From NCBI RefSeq assembly GCF_900602065.1, contig NZ_UWFN01000116.1, forward strand, positions 186,001 to 250,000: a DNA stretch of 64,000 bases. The letters are read 5' to 3'. A program made the translations under genes and the position numbers. A model generated the notes under the pieces. It searched no databases. It saw only the letters and a list, made by a program, of their open reading frames with translations, and had not been told where the DNA came from. Below, piece after piece: positions 37,430 to 46,974 of this stretch. This DNA comes from Pseudomonas viridiflava. Lineage in GTDB: Bacteria > Pseudomonadota > Gammaproteobacteria > Pseudomonadales > Pseudomonadaceae. Within the stretch, counting starts at the first letter, position 1; every line of letters starts with the position of its first letter.

Positions 37430-38451
37430 TGAGCAGACTTTCTCCGCTGGCCCAACGACGCCTGGACCGCTTTCGTCATAACCGCCGCGGCTGGTGGTCA
37501 CTGTGGCTGTTCTGCGGTTTGTTCTTGCTGACACTGGGTGGCGAGCTGATCGCCAATGACAAACCATTGGTGCTCAGTTACCAGCATTCGCTGTATTTCC
37601 CGGCGCTCAAACGCTACACCGAGCAGGAGTTTGGTGGCCAGCTCCCGTTCCAGCCGGACTACCGCAGTGATTACGTTCGGGACCTGATCGACAAGGGTGA
37701 TGGCTGGATGCTGTTTCCGCCCATCCCGTTCAGTGACAACACCCCTAACTACGAACTTAACCGCCCTGCCCCAAGCCCGCCAACGGCGCAGAACTGGTTA
37801 GGTACGGATGACCAGGCCCGCGACGTGCTCGCCCGGGTGATCTTCGGCGCCAGGGTATCCATTCTGTTTGCCTTGGCGCTGACCGCAATCAGTGCCCTGA
37901 TTGGTATCGCCGCGGGCGCGCTACAAGGTTACTACGGAGGTTGGGTCGACTTGATTGGTCAGCGCCTGCTGGAAGTCTGGTCAGGTTTGCCGGTGCTTTA
38001 TTTGCTGATCATCCTGTCCGGCTTCGTTGAACCCAATTTCTGGTGGCTGCTGGGCATCATGGCGCTGTTCTCATGGCTGGCCCTGGTGGATGTGGTGCGT
38101 GCGGAGTTCCTTCGCGGGCGTAATCTGGAGTACGTCAAAGCCGCACGCGCGCTGGGCATGAGTGATCGCAAGGTCATCACCCGGCACATCCTGCCTAACG
38201 CGATGAACGCAACCCTGAGTTACCTGCCATTTATTCTCACCGGCGCCATCTCGACGCTTACGGCGCTGGATTTTCTTGGCTTCGGCATGCCGGCGGGCAG
38301 CGCGTCGCTGGGGGAACTGATTGCCCAGGGCAAACAGAACCTGCAGGCCCCCTGGCTGGGGCTGACAGCCTTCTTCACCCTGGCGCTGATCCTGTCACTG
38401 CTGGTGTTTATTGGTGAGGCGCTGCGTGATGCCTTCGACCCGAGGTCTTGA
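37429..38451 (+). CDS. yejE: Peptide ABC transporter permease YejE
   Basis: 340 residues, DppC/OppC-type, with the long periplasmic insertion typical of YejE (about 45-125) before the GTDDQARDVLARVIFGARVSILFALALT block. The coupling loop EYVKAARALGMSDRKVITRHILPNAMNATLSYL is intact. It is the second channel subunit. It overlaps yejB by one base and ends one base before the yejF start. Confidence 0.95.
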   Translation: MSRLSPLAQRRLDRFRHNRRGWWSLWLFCGLFLLTLGGELIANDKPLVLSYQHSLYFPALKRYTEQEFGGQLPFQPDYRSDYVRDLIDKGDGWMLFPPIPFSDNTPNYELNRPAPSPPTAQNWLGTDDQARDVLARVIFGARVSILFALALTAISALIGIAAGALQGYYGGWVDLIGQRLLEVWSGLPVLYLLIILSGFVEPNFWWLLGIMALFSWLALVDVVRAEFLRGRNLEYVKAARALGMSDRKVITRHILPNAMNATLSYLPFILTGAISTLTALDFLGFGMPAGSASLGELIAQGKQNLQAPWLGLTAFFTLALILSLLVFIGEALRDAFDPRS

Positions 38452-38452
38452 T

Positions 38453-40036
38453 ATGTCGGACAACCTGATTGAAATCCGTGACCTCAGCGTCGCCTTCAGC
38501 GGGCAGACGGTGGTCAAGAACCTGAGCCTGGACATCCGCGCCGGTGAATGCCTGGCGCTGGTCGGTGAGTCCGGCTCCGGGAAGTCCGTAACCGCGCATT
38601 CGATCCTGCAACTGCTGCCCGCCAGCGGCACGGCAAGTACCGGCAGCATTCTCTATCGGGGCCAGCAACTCCTAGGCGCAGACAGCCGCACGTTGCGCCG
38701 TTTGCGCGGCAACCAGATCGGGATGATCTTCCAGGAGCCGATGACCTCGCTGAACCCGCTCCACACGCTCTCCAAGCAAATCGGTGAAACCCTTCTGCTG
38801 CACAAGGGTTTGACTGGCCGGGCCGCGCAAAAACGCATTGTCGAGCTGCTCGAACTGGTGGGTATACAGCAGCCAGAGAAGCGCCTGAAGGCTTATCCGC
38901 ACGAGCTATCCGGTGGTCAGCGGCAACGGGTGATGATTGCCATGGCGCTGGCCTGTGAGCCGGAGTTACTGATTGCCGATGAGCCGACCACAGCCCTCGA
39001 CGTCACTGTCCAGCGTAAGATCCTGCTGCTGCTGAAAGAGCTGCAACAGCGCCTGAACATGTCGCTGTTGCTGATCAGTCATGACCTGAATCTGGTGCAC
39101 AGCATTGCTCAGCGAGTCTGCGTGATGCGCGCGGGAGAAATCGTCGAACAGTCCAATTGCCACTCTTTGTTCAAGCAGCCGCAGCACCCGTACAGCAAGC
39201 TTTTGCTCGATGCCGAGCCAGCGGGCGAACCGCTGCCTCGTGACAGTCGGGAGAAGGTGCTTGAAGTGGACAACTTACGCGTATGGTTCTCGCTGAGCGG
39301 CGGTATTTTCCGTCATCACAAGGAATACCTGAAGGCGGTGGATGACATCAGTCTGAGCATTGAGCGTGGCAAAACCCTTGGAATTGTTGGCGAATCAGGC
39401 TCGGGGAAATCGACACTTGGTCAGGCAATCCTGCGCCTTCTTGAATCGCGTGGCAGTATCCGGTTTCAGGGGCAGAGCCTGAATGACCTCAATCAGAAGC
39501 AGATGCGTCCCTGGCGCAAGCAGATGCAGGTGGTTTTTCAGGACCCTTACGGAAGCCTGAGCCCACGCATGTCAGTGGCACAAATCATCAGCGAAGGGCT
39601 TGAAGTCCACAGCGAGATGGACCCGCTGCAGTGTGAAGTTGAAGTCATTCGCGTGCTGGAAGAAGTCGGTATCGACCCTCAAAGTCGACACCGTTACCCC
39701 CATGAGTTTTCCGGTGGCCAGCGTCAAAGGATCGCTATTGCCAGGGCACTGGTCCTCAAGCCAGCGTTGATCCTGCTTGACGAGCCTACGTCTGCACTGG
39801 ATCGGACAGTACAGAAACAAGTCGTGGCCTTGCTGCGCCAGTTACAGGAAAAACATGGCCTGACGTATCTGTTTATCAGTCACGACCTCGCCGTGGTCAA
39901 AGCATTGGCCCATGACGTCATCGTGGTCAAAGACGGCAAAGTCGTCGAACGTGGCGCCAGTCACGATCTGTTCGACGCGCCCCAACATCCTTACACCAAG
40001 GAATTGCTGGCGGCGGCGCACCCTGGATTCAGTTGA
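38453..40036 (+). CDS. yejF: Peptide ABC transporter ATPase YejF (duplicated ATPase)
   Basis: 527 residues from the ATG at 38453, one base after yejE. Two ABC domains in one chain: first [43 protein letters not shown]; second [43 protein letters not shown]. Each is followed by the oligopeptide-type C-terminal extension ([27 protein letters not shown]). It energises YejBE. The next gene, hbcR, starts 53 bases later and belongs to another locus. Confidence 0.95.
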   Translation: MSDNLIEIRDLSVAFSGQTVVKNLSLDIRAGECLALVGESGSGKSVTAHSILQLLPASGTASTGSILYRGQQLLGADSRTLRRLRGNQIGMIFQEPMTSLNPLHTLSKQIGETLLLHKGLTGRAAQKRIVELLELVGIQQPEKRLKAYPHELSGGQRQRVMIAMALACEPELLIADEPTTALDVTVQRKILLLLKELQQRLNMSLLLISHDLNLVHSIAQRVCVMRAGEIVEQSNCHSLFKQPQHPYSKLLLDAEPAGEPLPRDSREKVLEVDNLRVWFSLSGGIFRHHKEYLKAVDDISLSIERGKTLGIVGESGSGKSTLGQAILRLLESRGSIRFQGQSLNDLNQKQMRPWRKQMQVVFQDPYGSLSPRMSVAQIISEGLEVHSEMDPLQCEVEVIRVLEEVGIDPQSRHRYPHEFSGGQRQRIAIARALVLKPALILLDEPTSALDRTVQKQVVALLRQLQEKHGLTYLFISHDLAVVKALAHDVIVVKDGKVVERGASHDLFDAPQHPYTKELLAAAHPGFS

Positions 40037-40089
40037 AAAAACGGGCATTCTGTACGGCCAGACGCCGGTGACACACCACGGAACACCCT

Positions 40090-41505
40090 ATGAAAGAGAG
40101 CCATAGCCTTAACGACTACCGCAGCGTTCGCCAACTGGCGATTCGTTCGCTGTTCGAAATTATCGAGCAGTCGAGCGAAGGCACAGTGATTGTCGATAAA
40201 GACGCGAAGATTGTCTGGATCAATGAACGCTACGCCCGCCGTTTCGGGCTGCAGGACTCAAGCCTGGCGCTGGGCCAGCCCTGTGAAAAGGTAATCCCGG
40301 GCAGCCTGCTGCGTCAGGTCGCAACCAACGGTCGCCCTATCCTGCTGGACATGATGGACACCGCAAAAGACCCGCTGGTGGTCATGCGTTTACCCATCCA
40401 CGATGACTCAGGCGGGTTGATCGGCGCTATTGGCTTCGCGCTATTTGATGAGTTGCAGTCGCTGTCACCGCTGCTCAAACGGTATCTGAGCATGCAGGAA
40501 GAGCTTGCCTCGACCCGTTCCTTGCTGCGCGCCCGCCAGGCGAAATACAGCTTTGCGCACTTCATCGGCACCAGCGCCGCCAGCCTGGAAGTCAAACGCC
40601 GGGCGCGACGCAGTGCCAGTGCCGAATCACCGGTATTGCTGCTGGGCGAAACCGGTACCGGCAAAGAGTTATTGGCGCATGCCATTCACAATGCTTCTCC
40701 ACGTGCGCACAAGGCGTTTGTCAGCATCAACAGCGCAGCCATTCCCGAGACGTTGCTGGAGGCCGAGTTTTTCGGCACAGCGCCGGGCGCGTTTACCGGG
40801 GCTGATCGCAAAGGGCGCCCCGGGAAATTGCAGATCGCCCAGGGAGGAACTTTGTTTCTCGATGAAATCGGCGACATGCCACTGCCGTTGCAGAGCAAAC
40901 TGCTGCGCGTCCTGCAGGAAAAAGAGTACGAACCTGTTGGCTCCAACGAAGTACACAAAAGTGATATCCGGCTGATTGCAGCAACGTCCACCGACCTTGA
41001 AGCGGCCATCAAGCGCGGCCAGTTTCGCGCGGACCTTTATTACCGTTTGAGCGTGCTGCCCATTCAGGTGCCGCCGTTACGCGAGCGGCTGGACGACCTG
41101 CCAGCACTCAGTGAGTCGATCCTCGAAGAGTTGCGCAGTCAGCACGAACTGGAGCCTGGCGCTCAGGCGTTACTGGCACAGCACGCCTGGCCAGGCAATA
41201 TCCGTGAGTTGCGCAATGTGCTGGAGCGCGCGGCCCTGCTCAGTGATGACCTGATCCTCGACGCCAAGGAGATTCGTGCGGCGATTGGCAGTCTGGTGCC
41301 TGTCAACCAGCAGCCCGGTGGGGCTTGCCAACCCGGCCCATGTGAGACTTTCAGTCAGGCACGGCAGCGCTTTGATCGCCAATTGATCGAGCAGGCGCTG
41401 GTGCAGTGCGCGGGGAATGTCGTGGAAGCAGCAAGTCAGTTAGGGCTTGGCCGCTCGACCCTGTACAAGAAAATGGCCGCGCTGGGGATTGCCGAGTCTC
41501 CATAG
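40090..41505 (+). CDS. hbcR: Sigma-54-dependent activator HbcR of 3-hydroxybutyrate catabolism
   Basis: 471 residues: PAS domain (about 20-125, IIEQSSEGTVIVDKDAKIVWINERYARRFGL), AAA+ domain (about 155-385) with Walker A GETGTGKE, the sigma-54 contact GAFTGA, Walker B GGTLFLDEIGDMP, and a C-terminal Fis-type helix-turn-helix (CAGNVVEAASQLGLGRSTLYKKMAALGI). It is followed by a GntP-family permease and a 3-hydroxybutyrate dehydrogenase, the same set that HbcR controls with RpoN in P. aeruginosa. Three GTCTC-N6-GAGAC sites and a sigma-54 promoter lie between it and the permease; the first site is inside its own 3' end. The effector is probably sensed by the PAS domain. Confidence 0.88.
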   Translation: MKESHSLNDYRSVRQLAIRSLFEIIEQSSEGTVIVDKDAKIVWINERYARRFGLQDSSLALGQPCEKVIPGSLLRQVATNGRPILLDMMDTAKDPLVVMRLPIHDDSGGLIGAIGFALFDELQSLSPLLKRYLSMQEELASTRSLLRARQAKYSFAHFIGTSAASLEVKRRARRSASAESPVLLLGETGTGKELLAHAIHNASPRAHKAFVSINSAAIPETLLEAEFFGTAPGAFTGADRKGRPGKLQIAQGGTLFLDEIGDMPLPLQSKLLRVLQEKEYEPVGSNEVHKSDIRLIAATSTDLEAAIKRGQFRADLYYRLSVLPIQVPPLRERLDDLPALSESILEELRSQHELEPGAQALLAQHAWPGNIRELRNVLERAALLSDDLILDAKEIRAAIGSLVPVNQQPGGACQPGPCETFSQARQRFDRQLIEQALVQCAGNVVEAASQLGLGRSTLYKKMAALGIAESP

Positions 41506-41511
41506 TGAGAC
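41496..41511. promoter_or_regulatory. Candidate HbcR operator 1
   Basis: GTCTCCATAGTGAGAC (GTCTC-N6-GAGAC), overlapping the last codons of hbcR. Confidence 0.6.
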
Positions 41512-41515
41512 TTAT

Positions 41516-41531
41516 GTCTCTTGATAGAGAC
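41516..41531. promoter_or_regulatory. Candidate HbcR operator 2
   Basis: GTCTCTTGATAGAGAC. It starts exactly 20 bases after operator 1, two turns of the helix, as expected for cooperative binding. Confidence 0.65.
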
Positions 41532-41568
41532 TGCCAGGTTGCCTGCAATTCCCATGGGCAGTCGCGGT

Positions 41569-41605
41569 CTCTGTGGGAGCGGTGCCCGTTCGCATACGGG
41601 ATATC
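41569..41605. repeat. Single REP element
   Basis: GTGGGAGCGGTGCCCGTTCGCATACGGGATA, REP-like, placed between operators 2 and 3. Confidence 0.5.
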
Positions 41606-41636
41606 AGGAGTGTCATCCGCAAAGGCCTCATGAAAA

Positions 41637-41652
41637 GTCTCTTTATAGAGAC
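41637..41652. promoter_or_regulatory. Candidate HbcR operator 3
   Basis: GTCTCTTTATAGAGAC, a perfect 6-4-6 palindrome 62 bases before the sigma-54 promoter. Confidence 0.65.
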
Positions 41653-41713
41653 AAAAACCCCTTACCAGCGCACCGAAAAATTTAAAATCCATATAAATCA
41701 ACCAGTTAAAATC

Positions 41714-41729
41714 TGGCACGATTCCCGCT
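41714..41729 (+). promoter_or_regulatory. Sigma-54 promoter of the permease-bdhA operon
   Basis: TGGCACGATTCCCGCT: GG at 41715-41716 and GC at 41727-41728, exactly ten bases apart, with the full TGGCACG -24 element. Confidence 0.85.
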
Positions 41730-41854
41730 AAAGCACTCCTGCGGCACGACCGCAGCCGAAAACAATAACAATATGCCGACAGGATTCAGCGATCCATGCA
41801 GAGCGCTTTCGGCGGCCTCTGAGTTCGCCGGATTCCCAGGCCAGGAGACACTCA

Positions 41855-43246
41855 ATGAGTGTGATTATCGCCTTGGCAGCCCTCGCGCTGTTGATGCTCG
41901 CAGCCTATCGTGGTTACAGCGTTATCCTCTTCGCCCCCATCGCCGCCCTCGGCGCTGTGTTGCTGACTGATCCATCCGCTGTCGCACCGGCCTTCACCGG
42001 TGTGTTCATGGACAAGATGGTCGGCTTCATCAAGCTGTATTTTCCCGTGTTCCTGCTGGGTGCCGTGTTCGGCAAGCTGATCGAATTGTCGGGTTTCTCC
42101 CGGGCTATCGTCGCGGCCGCCATTGGCGTGCTCGGTACACGCCAGGCCATGCTGGTGATCGTACTGGTCTGCGCCCTGCTCACCTATGGCGGCGTTTCGT
42201 TGTTCGTGGTGGTGTTTGCGGTGTATCCGTTTGCTGCGGAGATGTTCCGCCAGAGCAATATCCCCAAGCGCCTGATACCGGCAACCATTGCGTTAGGTGC
42301 GTTTTCTTTCACCATGGACGCCCTGCCCGGCACGCCGCAAATACAAAACATCATCCCGACCACGTTCTTCAACACCACCGCGTGGGCGGCACCATGGCTG
42401 GGCGTGATTGGCACGATTTTCGTCTTCTGCGCCGGCATGCTTTACCTGCAGCGGCAACGCAACAAAGCCCAGCGGGCCGGTGAAGGCTATGGCACCGAAT
42501 TGCGCAACGAGCCGGAGACGCCCGAGGACATCAAGCTTCCCAATCCCTGGATTGCGCTTTCCCCGCTGCTGCTTGTAGGAGTCATGAACTTGCTGTTCAC
42601 CTGGTGGATTCCCCAGTGGTACGGCAAGACTCACACCCTCGCGCTGCCAGGCATGGCCACACCGGTACAGACTGACATCGCGAAACTGACCGCCATCTGG
42701 GCCGTCGAAGCCGCGTTACTGATCGGGATCCTGATGGTTCTGGCGTTTGGCTTTAAAGCGATTCGCAGTCGCCTGGCCGAAGGCAGCAAAAGTGCCGTCA
42801 GCGGTGCATTACTGGCGGCAATGAACACAGCCTCGGAATATGGCTTTGGTGCGGTTATCGCGTCGTTGCCGGGCTTTCTGGTCCTGGCAGACTGGCTCAA
42901 GAACATCCCGAACCCGCTGGTCAACGAGGCGGTCACCGTGACGTTGCTGGCCGGTATCACCGGCTCAGCGTCCGGAGGGATGAGCATCGCTCTGGCGGCC
43001 ATGTCGGAAACGTTCATCAGCGCCGCCAATGCCGCCAATATTCCTCTGGAAGTGCTGCACCGAGTAGCCTCGATGGCCAGCGGCGGCATGGACACGCTGC
43101 CGCACAACGGCGCGGTGATTACCTTGCTGGCCGTCACCGGCCTGACCCATCGCGAGGCTTACAAGGACATTTTCGGCATCACCATCATCAAGACGCTCGC
43201 CGTATTCGTGGTGATCGGCACCTTCTACGCCACCGGCATTGTGTGA
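41855..43246 (+). CDS. GntP-family permease, probable 3-hydroxybutyrate transporter
   Basis: 463 residues with about 12 membrane helices. The N-terminal SVIIALAALALLMLAAYRGYSVILFAPIAALGAVL and the LTYGGVSLFVVVFAVYPFA and GTPQIQNIIPTTFFNTTAWAAP blocks are typical of the GntP/citrate-type branch used for short hydroxy acids. The gene is followed by bdhA and preceded by hbcR plus a sigma-54 promoter, matching the PA2004-type transporter next to bdhA. AGGAG is seven bases before the ATG. Confidence 0.88.
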   Translation: MSVIIALAALALLMLAAYRGYSVILFAPIAALGAVLLTDPSAVAPAFTGVFMDKMVGFIKLYFPVFLLGAVFGKLIELSGFSRAIVAAAIGVLGTRQAMLVIVLVCALLTYGGVSLFVVVFAVYPFAAEMFRQSNIPKRLIPATIALGAFSFTMDALPGTPQIQNIIPTTFFNTTAWAAPWLGVIGTIFVFCAGMLYLQRQRNKAQRAGEGYGTELRNEPETPEDIKLPNPWIALSPLLLVGVMNLLFTWWIPQWYGKTHTLALPGMATPVQTDIAKLTAIWAVEAALLIGILMVLAFGFKAIRSRLAEGSKSAVSGALLAAMNTASEYGFGAVIASLPGFLVLADWLKNIPNPLVNEAVTVTLLAGITGSASGGMSIALAAMSETFISAANAANIPLEVLHRVASMASGGMDTLPHNGAVITLLAVTGLTHREAYKDIFGITIIKTLAVFVVIGTFYATGIV

Positions 43247-43256
43247 GGCAAAAAGT

Positions 43257-44027
43257 ATGAGTCTTAAAGGCAAGACCGCATTAGTCACCGGTTCCACCAG
43301 CGGCATCGGGCTGGGTATCGCCCTCTCGCTCGCGCAGGCCGGGGCCGACCTGATCCTCAATGGCTTCGGCGACGCATCAGTGGTGATCGCCGACGTCGCG
43401 AAGTTTGGTGGCAAGGTGGGTCATCACCCCGCCGATGTCAGCAAGCCCGAGCAGATCGTCGAAATGATTGAATACGCCGAACGAGAGTTCGGCGGCGTCG
43501 ACATTCTGGTCAATAACGCGGGCATTCAACACGTCGACGCGGTGGAGGACTTCCCTGTCGAGCGCTGGGACTCGATCATCGCGATCAACCTTTCCTCGGT
43601 ATTCCACAGCACGCGCCTTTGCCTGCCGGGCATGCGCCGTAAAAACTGGGGGCGCATCGTCAACATTGCTTCGGTACATGGTCTGGTCGGGTCTACCGGC
43701 AAGGCGGCTTACGTTGCTGCCAAGCACGGGGTCATCGGGCTGACCAAGGTCGTCGGGCTGGAAACCGCCACGACTAACGTCACCTGCAATGCGATTTGCC
43801 CCGGCTGGGTGCTGACACCACTGGTACAACAGCAGATTGATGATCGAGCCGCGGCTGGTGGTAATGCGGATCAAGCCAGGCATGACCTGCTGGCCGAGAA
43901 GCAGCCGTCGCTGGAGTTCGTGACACCGTCACAGTTGGGCGAACTGGTGTTGTTTCTGTCCAGCGAGGCTGGCAGCCAGGTGCGCGGCGCGGCGTGGAAC
44001 GTGGATGGCGGGTGGCTGGCGCGTTAG
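43257..44027 (+). CDS. bdhA: 3-hydroxybutyrate dehydrogenase
   Basis: 256 residues, a classical short-chain dehydrogenase: TGSTSGIG at 11-18, NNAG at 86-89, catalytic S139, Y152 and K156 (YVAAK). The HVDAVEDFPVERWDSIIAINLSSVFHSTR and QIDDRAAA regions match bacterial D-3-hydroxybutyrate dehydrogenases. It oxidises 3-hydroxybutyrate to acetoacetate with NAD. It starts ten bases after the permease gene and shares its sigma-54 promoter. The ATG at 43257 begins the usual MSLKGKTALVTG. Confidence 0.92.
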   Translation: MSLKGKTALVTGSTSGIGLGIALSLAQAGADLILNGFGDASVVIADVAKFGGKVGHHPADVSKPEQIVEMIEYAEREFGGVDILVNNAGIQHVDAVEDFPVERWDSIIAINLSSVFHSTRLCLPGMRRKNWGRIVNIASVHGLVGSTGKAAYVAAKHGVIGLTKVVGLETATTNVTCNAICPGWVLTPLVQQQIDDRAAAGGNADQARHDLLAEKQPSLEFVTPSQLGELVLFLSSEAGSQVRGAAWNVDGGWLAR

Positions 44028-44080
44028 TACCTGATTAACTCGCGTTTCTGACAGCGCGCTGTCGCGCAGCAAACACAGGA

Positions 44081-44156
44081 CCTGTAGGGGCTGCCGAAGG
44101 CTGCGATCGCGGTGTGTCAGGATAAAAGCTTCGCAGCCTTCGGCAGCTCCTACAGT
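44081..44156. repeat. REPIN
   Basis: CTGTAGGGGCTGCCGAAGGCTGCGA paired with TCGCAGCCTTCGGCAGCTCCTACAG. The same type of element occurs at 49051-49127. Confidence 0.85.
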
Positions 44157-44188
44157 CCATTACATGCTCCCGGTGTACGGGTAAAGAC

Positions 44189-45361
44189 TCAACTCTGCCC
44201 GCCACCCTCATCGCGCTCGTCCACCAACCCCCAGTCCGACACATTCACGCTGGAGGTGCCGACAGGGGCACTGGGCGCCGCGGTCGGGTTGGCTGTCACG
44301 CCTTCACCGTGCAGCTTGAGCCGCAAGCGCACGTTGTTCTGGGAATCGGCGTACTTGAGCGCTTCTTCTTCGCTGATCACGCCCGACACGGCAAGGTCGA
44401 ACAGCGCAGTGTCGAACGTCTGCATGCCCAGATTTCCGGATTTTTCCATAATGCCTTTCAGCTCAGTGAGCTCATTGCGCTGAATCAGGTCGCGAATGGT
44501 CGGCGTGCCCATCATGACCTCTACGGCGGCCCGGCGTTTGCCGTCCACGGTCTTGACCAGTCGCTGAGAAACGAATGCCTTGAGATTGTTGCCCAGATCC
44601 TGCAGCAATTGCTGGCGCCGCTCCTCCGGAAAGAAGTTGATGATCCGGTCCAGCGCCTGGTTTGCATTGTTCGCGTGCAGCGTCGACAGGCATAGATGGC
44701 CGGTATCGGCGAAAGCCAGCGCATGTTCCATGGTCTCCCGGTCGCGGATTTCACCGATCAGGATCACGTCCGGCGCCTGGCGCAGGGTGTTCTTCAGCGC
44801 AGCGCGGAAACTGCGAGTATCCACGCCGACCTCACGCTGGTTAATGATCGACTTCTTGTGGCGGTGAATGAACTCCACGGGGTCTTCGATGGTGATGATG
44901 TGCCCGCTGGCATTGCGATTGCGATGGTCGATCAGCGCCGCCAAGGACGTGGATTTACCGGAACCGGTGGCCCCGACAAACAGCACCAGGCCGTGCTTTT
45001 CCATGATCACATCAAGCAGCACCGATGGCAGGTGCAGGTCTTCGAAACGCGGAATATCCAGCTTGATGTTGCGCGCCACAATGGACACTTCGTTGCGCTG
45101 CATGAAGATATTGATCCGGAAGCGCCCGATTCCGGCCATCGACACGGCGAGGTTCATTTCCAGCTCGCGGTGAAATTCCAGCTTCTGCTCGGCATCCATC
45201 AGCCCGTCGGCGACCAGCGCGACCTGGCCGGGCTTGAGCGACTCAGTGCCCAGCGGTTTGAGCACCCCATTGAACTTGGCGCAGGGCGGTGCTCCGGTAG
45301 ACAGATAAAGGTCCGATCCATCCTGGCTGGCCAGAATCTTCAACAACGCCGGGAAATCCAT
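44189..45361 (-). CDS. pilU: PilU-like type IV pilus retraction ATPase
   Basis: 390 residues from the ATG at 45361 (MDFPALLKILASQDGSDLYLSTGAPP), the normal N-terminus; the longer frame has no good start. Walker A GATGSGKS at 130-137, an Asp box and Walker B (APDVILIGEIRDRETMEHALAFADTGHLCLSTLHANNANQALDRI) are complete. The C-terminal extension rich in Pro, Ala and Ser is longer than in PilT and favours PilU. It helps depolymerise pili during twitching. No pilT or other pilus gene is adjacent, which is unusual. Confidence 0.88.
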   Translation of the reverse strand: MDFPALLKILASQDGSDLYLSTGAPPCAKFNGVLKPLGTESLKPGQVALVADGLMDAEQKLEFHRELEMNLAVSMAGIGRFRINIFMQRNEVSIVARNIKLDIPRFEDLHLPSVLLDVIMEKHGLVLFVGATGSGKSTSLAALIDHRNRNASGHIITIEDPVEFIHRHKKSIINQREVGVDTRSFRAALKNTLRQAPDVILIGEIRDRETMEHALAFADTGHLCLSTLHANNANQALDRIINFFPEERRQQLLQDLGNNLKAFVSQRLVKTVDGKRRAAVEVMMGTPTIRDLIQRNELTELKGIMEKSGNLGMQTFDTALFDLAVSGVISEEEALKYADSQNNVRLRLKLHGEGVTANPTAAPSAPVGTSSVNVSDWGLVDERDEGGGQS

Positions 45362-45599
45362 AAGCAACACCGCACACATGATTTGACTGAAAGATGCCGC
45401 ATCGCATGCGACATTCATCCCGGATGACGATTCCCAGGATGAATGTGCATAGCTTGGCGGTAGAACGCCCCGGGAAGCAATGATAGAGATGATTGGTTGT
45501 GCCGCAATCTGCGTATTTCTTCCGATGGGATCATGGCCTGAAAACTAAAACGGCGGCTGTGTGATAATGGCCGCCGATTTTTCTTCAGGCTCCTGACTC

Positions 45600-45875
45600 A
45601 TGAAAGCCCAAGCCCGCCACATTCTGGTGAAAACCGCCGAAGAGGCCGAACAACTCAAACAACGCATTGCCAAGGGCGAAGCGTTCGACGTTTTGGCCAA
45701 GAAGCATTCAACCTGCCCGTCCGGTAAACGCGGTGGTGATCTGGGCGAAGTCCGCCCCGGACAAATGGTCGGTGCGATTGATCAAGTCATCTTCAAAAAA
45801 CCACTGCGCACGGTGCATGGACCGATCAAGAGCAAGTTTGGCTATCACCTGGTCCAGGTGTTTTATCGGGATTGA
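45600..45875 (+). CDS. Second parvulin-type peptidyl-prolyl isomerase
   Basis: 91 residues, single parvulin domain: ARHILVKTAEEAEQLKQRI, KKHSTCPSGKRGGDLGEVRPGQMV and SKFGYHLVQVFYRD. It resembles the protein at 33509 along its whole length, with the active-site cysteine and GGDLG core kept. Cytoplasmic; single gene. Confidence 0.93.
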   Translation: MKAQARHILVKTAEEAEQLKQRIAKGEAFDVLAKKHSTCPSGKRGGDLGEVRPGQMVGAIDQVIFKKPLRTVHGPIKSKFGYHLVQVFYRD

Positions 45876-45920
45876 AGGTTTCTGTGCACAACTGCGTCTT
45901 ATGAATGCAATGCAGTCTGC

Positions 45921-46010
45921 AGGACTGGCTTTAGCCGGGAGGGAGCCAGCACATTCCCCGCATGCTTTGTCAGGGGTATAGCTCTCCCGGCTAAAGCAGG
46001 TCCCACTTCG
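45921..46010. repeat. REPIN
   Basis: GACTGGCTTTAGCCGGGAGGG and CTCCCGGCTAAAGCAGGTCCCAC arms, between the convergent parvulin and sugar kinase genes. Confidence 0.8.
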
Positions 46011-46011
46011 T

Positions 46012-46956
46012 CTACAAACCCGGCATCACGCTCTTGGGAATCAAAGCCCCCGGGTGCTGAATCACCACGCTGGCCAGCCGATGGCCTGCTTCGGCAGCCT
46101 GGACCGGGCTGCCGCCGCGCAAACGTATCGATAAATAAGCCGCACTGAACGAATCCCCCGCCGCCGTGCTGTCGATCACGCGCTCAACCGGTAGCGCAGC
46201 AATCTCATGGCGCTCGCCGCCGGAAACCACCAGACAGCTCCGCGACCCGCGCTTTATCACGACCTCACTTATCTCCAACTCACGATAAGCGTCCAGCAAT
46301 TGCTCACTCTCGGTATAGCCGAATAGAGCCTGCTCGTCGTCCTCGGTGAGCAATGCCACGTCAACATGAGCCAGACACGCACGATACGCCTCACGCGCCT
46401 GTTCGACCGAAGCCCACAAACGTGGCCGATAGTTATTGTCGAAGGCGACCCTGGTACCTGAAGCACGCGCCTGAGCCAGGGCCGAAAACAGCCGTAGCCG
46501 GCCCTGTTCGCCCAGCACCGCCAGGGTGATACCACTCAGGTAAAGGAGATCATAATCCGCCAATGCGGCGAGAGCCGCGTCGGCATCCGGAGTGTTGAAA
46601 CAGTCACGCACCGCGGCTTCGTTACGCCAGTACAGGAAACGACGCTCGCCGCTGGCATCAGTCTGAATGCAGTACAAGCCCGGTAAACGTCCCGGCAGGC
46701 GCTGCACCTTGCTCAAGCCGACACCCTCATGCGCCCATCCTTGGCACATGGCGTCACTGAAGCTGTCATCGCCCAGCGCGGTGACGTAATCCACCTGAGC
46801 GCTGCTGCCTAGCACGCGAGACATGTAAACCGCAGTATTAAGGGTATCGCCACCGAAACTCTGCTGAAGAGCACCGCTGGCGTGCTGCTGCAGTTCGATC
46901 ATGCATTCGCCGATCAGGGCGATCCGTGGGTGGCTATAACTGATCAGCTCACTCAT
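46012..46956 (-). CDS. kdgK: PfkB-family sugar kinase, 2-dehydro-3-deoxygluconokinase-like
   Basis: 314 residues. The N-terminal IALIGECMIELQ and FGGDTLNTAVYMSR segments and the C-terminal PfkB signature DSTAAGDSFSAAYL (with the catalytic aspartate) match KdgK, which phosphorylates 2-keto-3-deoxygluconate. It is the last gene of a leftward group with a D-amino-acid lyase and an IclR regulator (18-bp gap to the lyase). The substrate here might be another keto-sugar acid; KdgK is the closest type. Confidence 0.82.
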   Translation of the reverse strand: MSELISYSHPRIALIGECMIELQQHASGALQQSFGGDTLNTAVYMSRVLGSSAQVDYVTALGDDSFSDAMCQGWAHEGVGLSKVQRLPGRLPGLYCIQTDASGERRFLYWRNEAAVRDCFNTPDADAALAALADYDLLYLSGITLAVLGEQGRLRLFSALAQARASGTRVAFDNNYRPRLWASVEQAREAYRACLAHVDVALLTEDDEQALFGYTESEQLLDAYRELEISEVVIKRGSRSCLVVSGGERHEIAALPVERVIDSTAAGDSFSAAYLSIRLRGGSPVQAAEAGHRLASVVIQHPGALIPKSVMPGL

Positions 46957-46974
46957 TGAGCTCGACTCCCGGCG

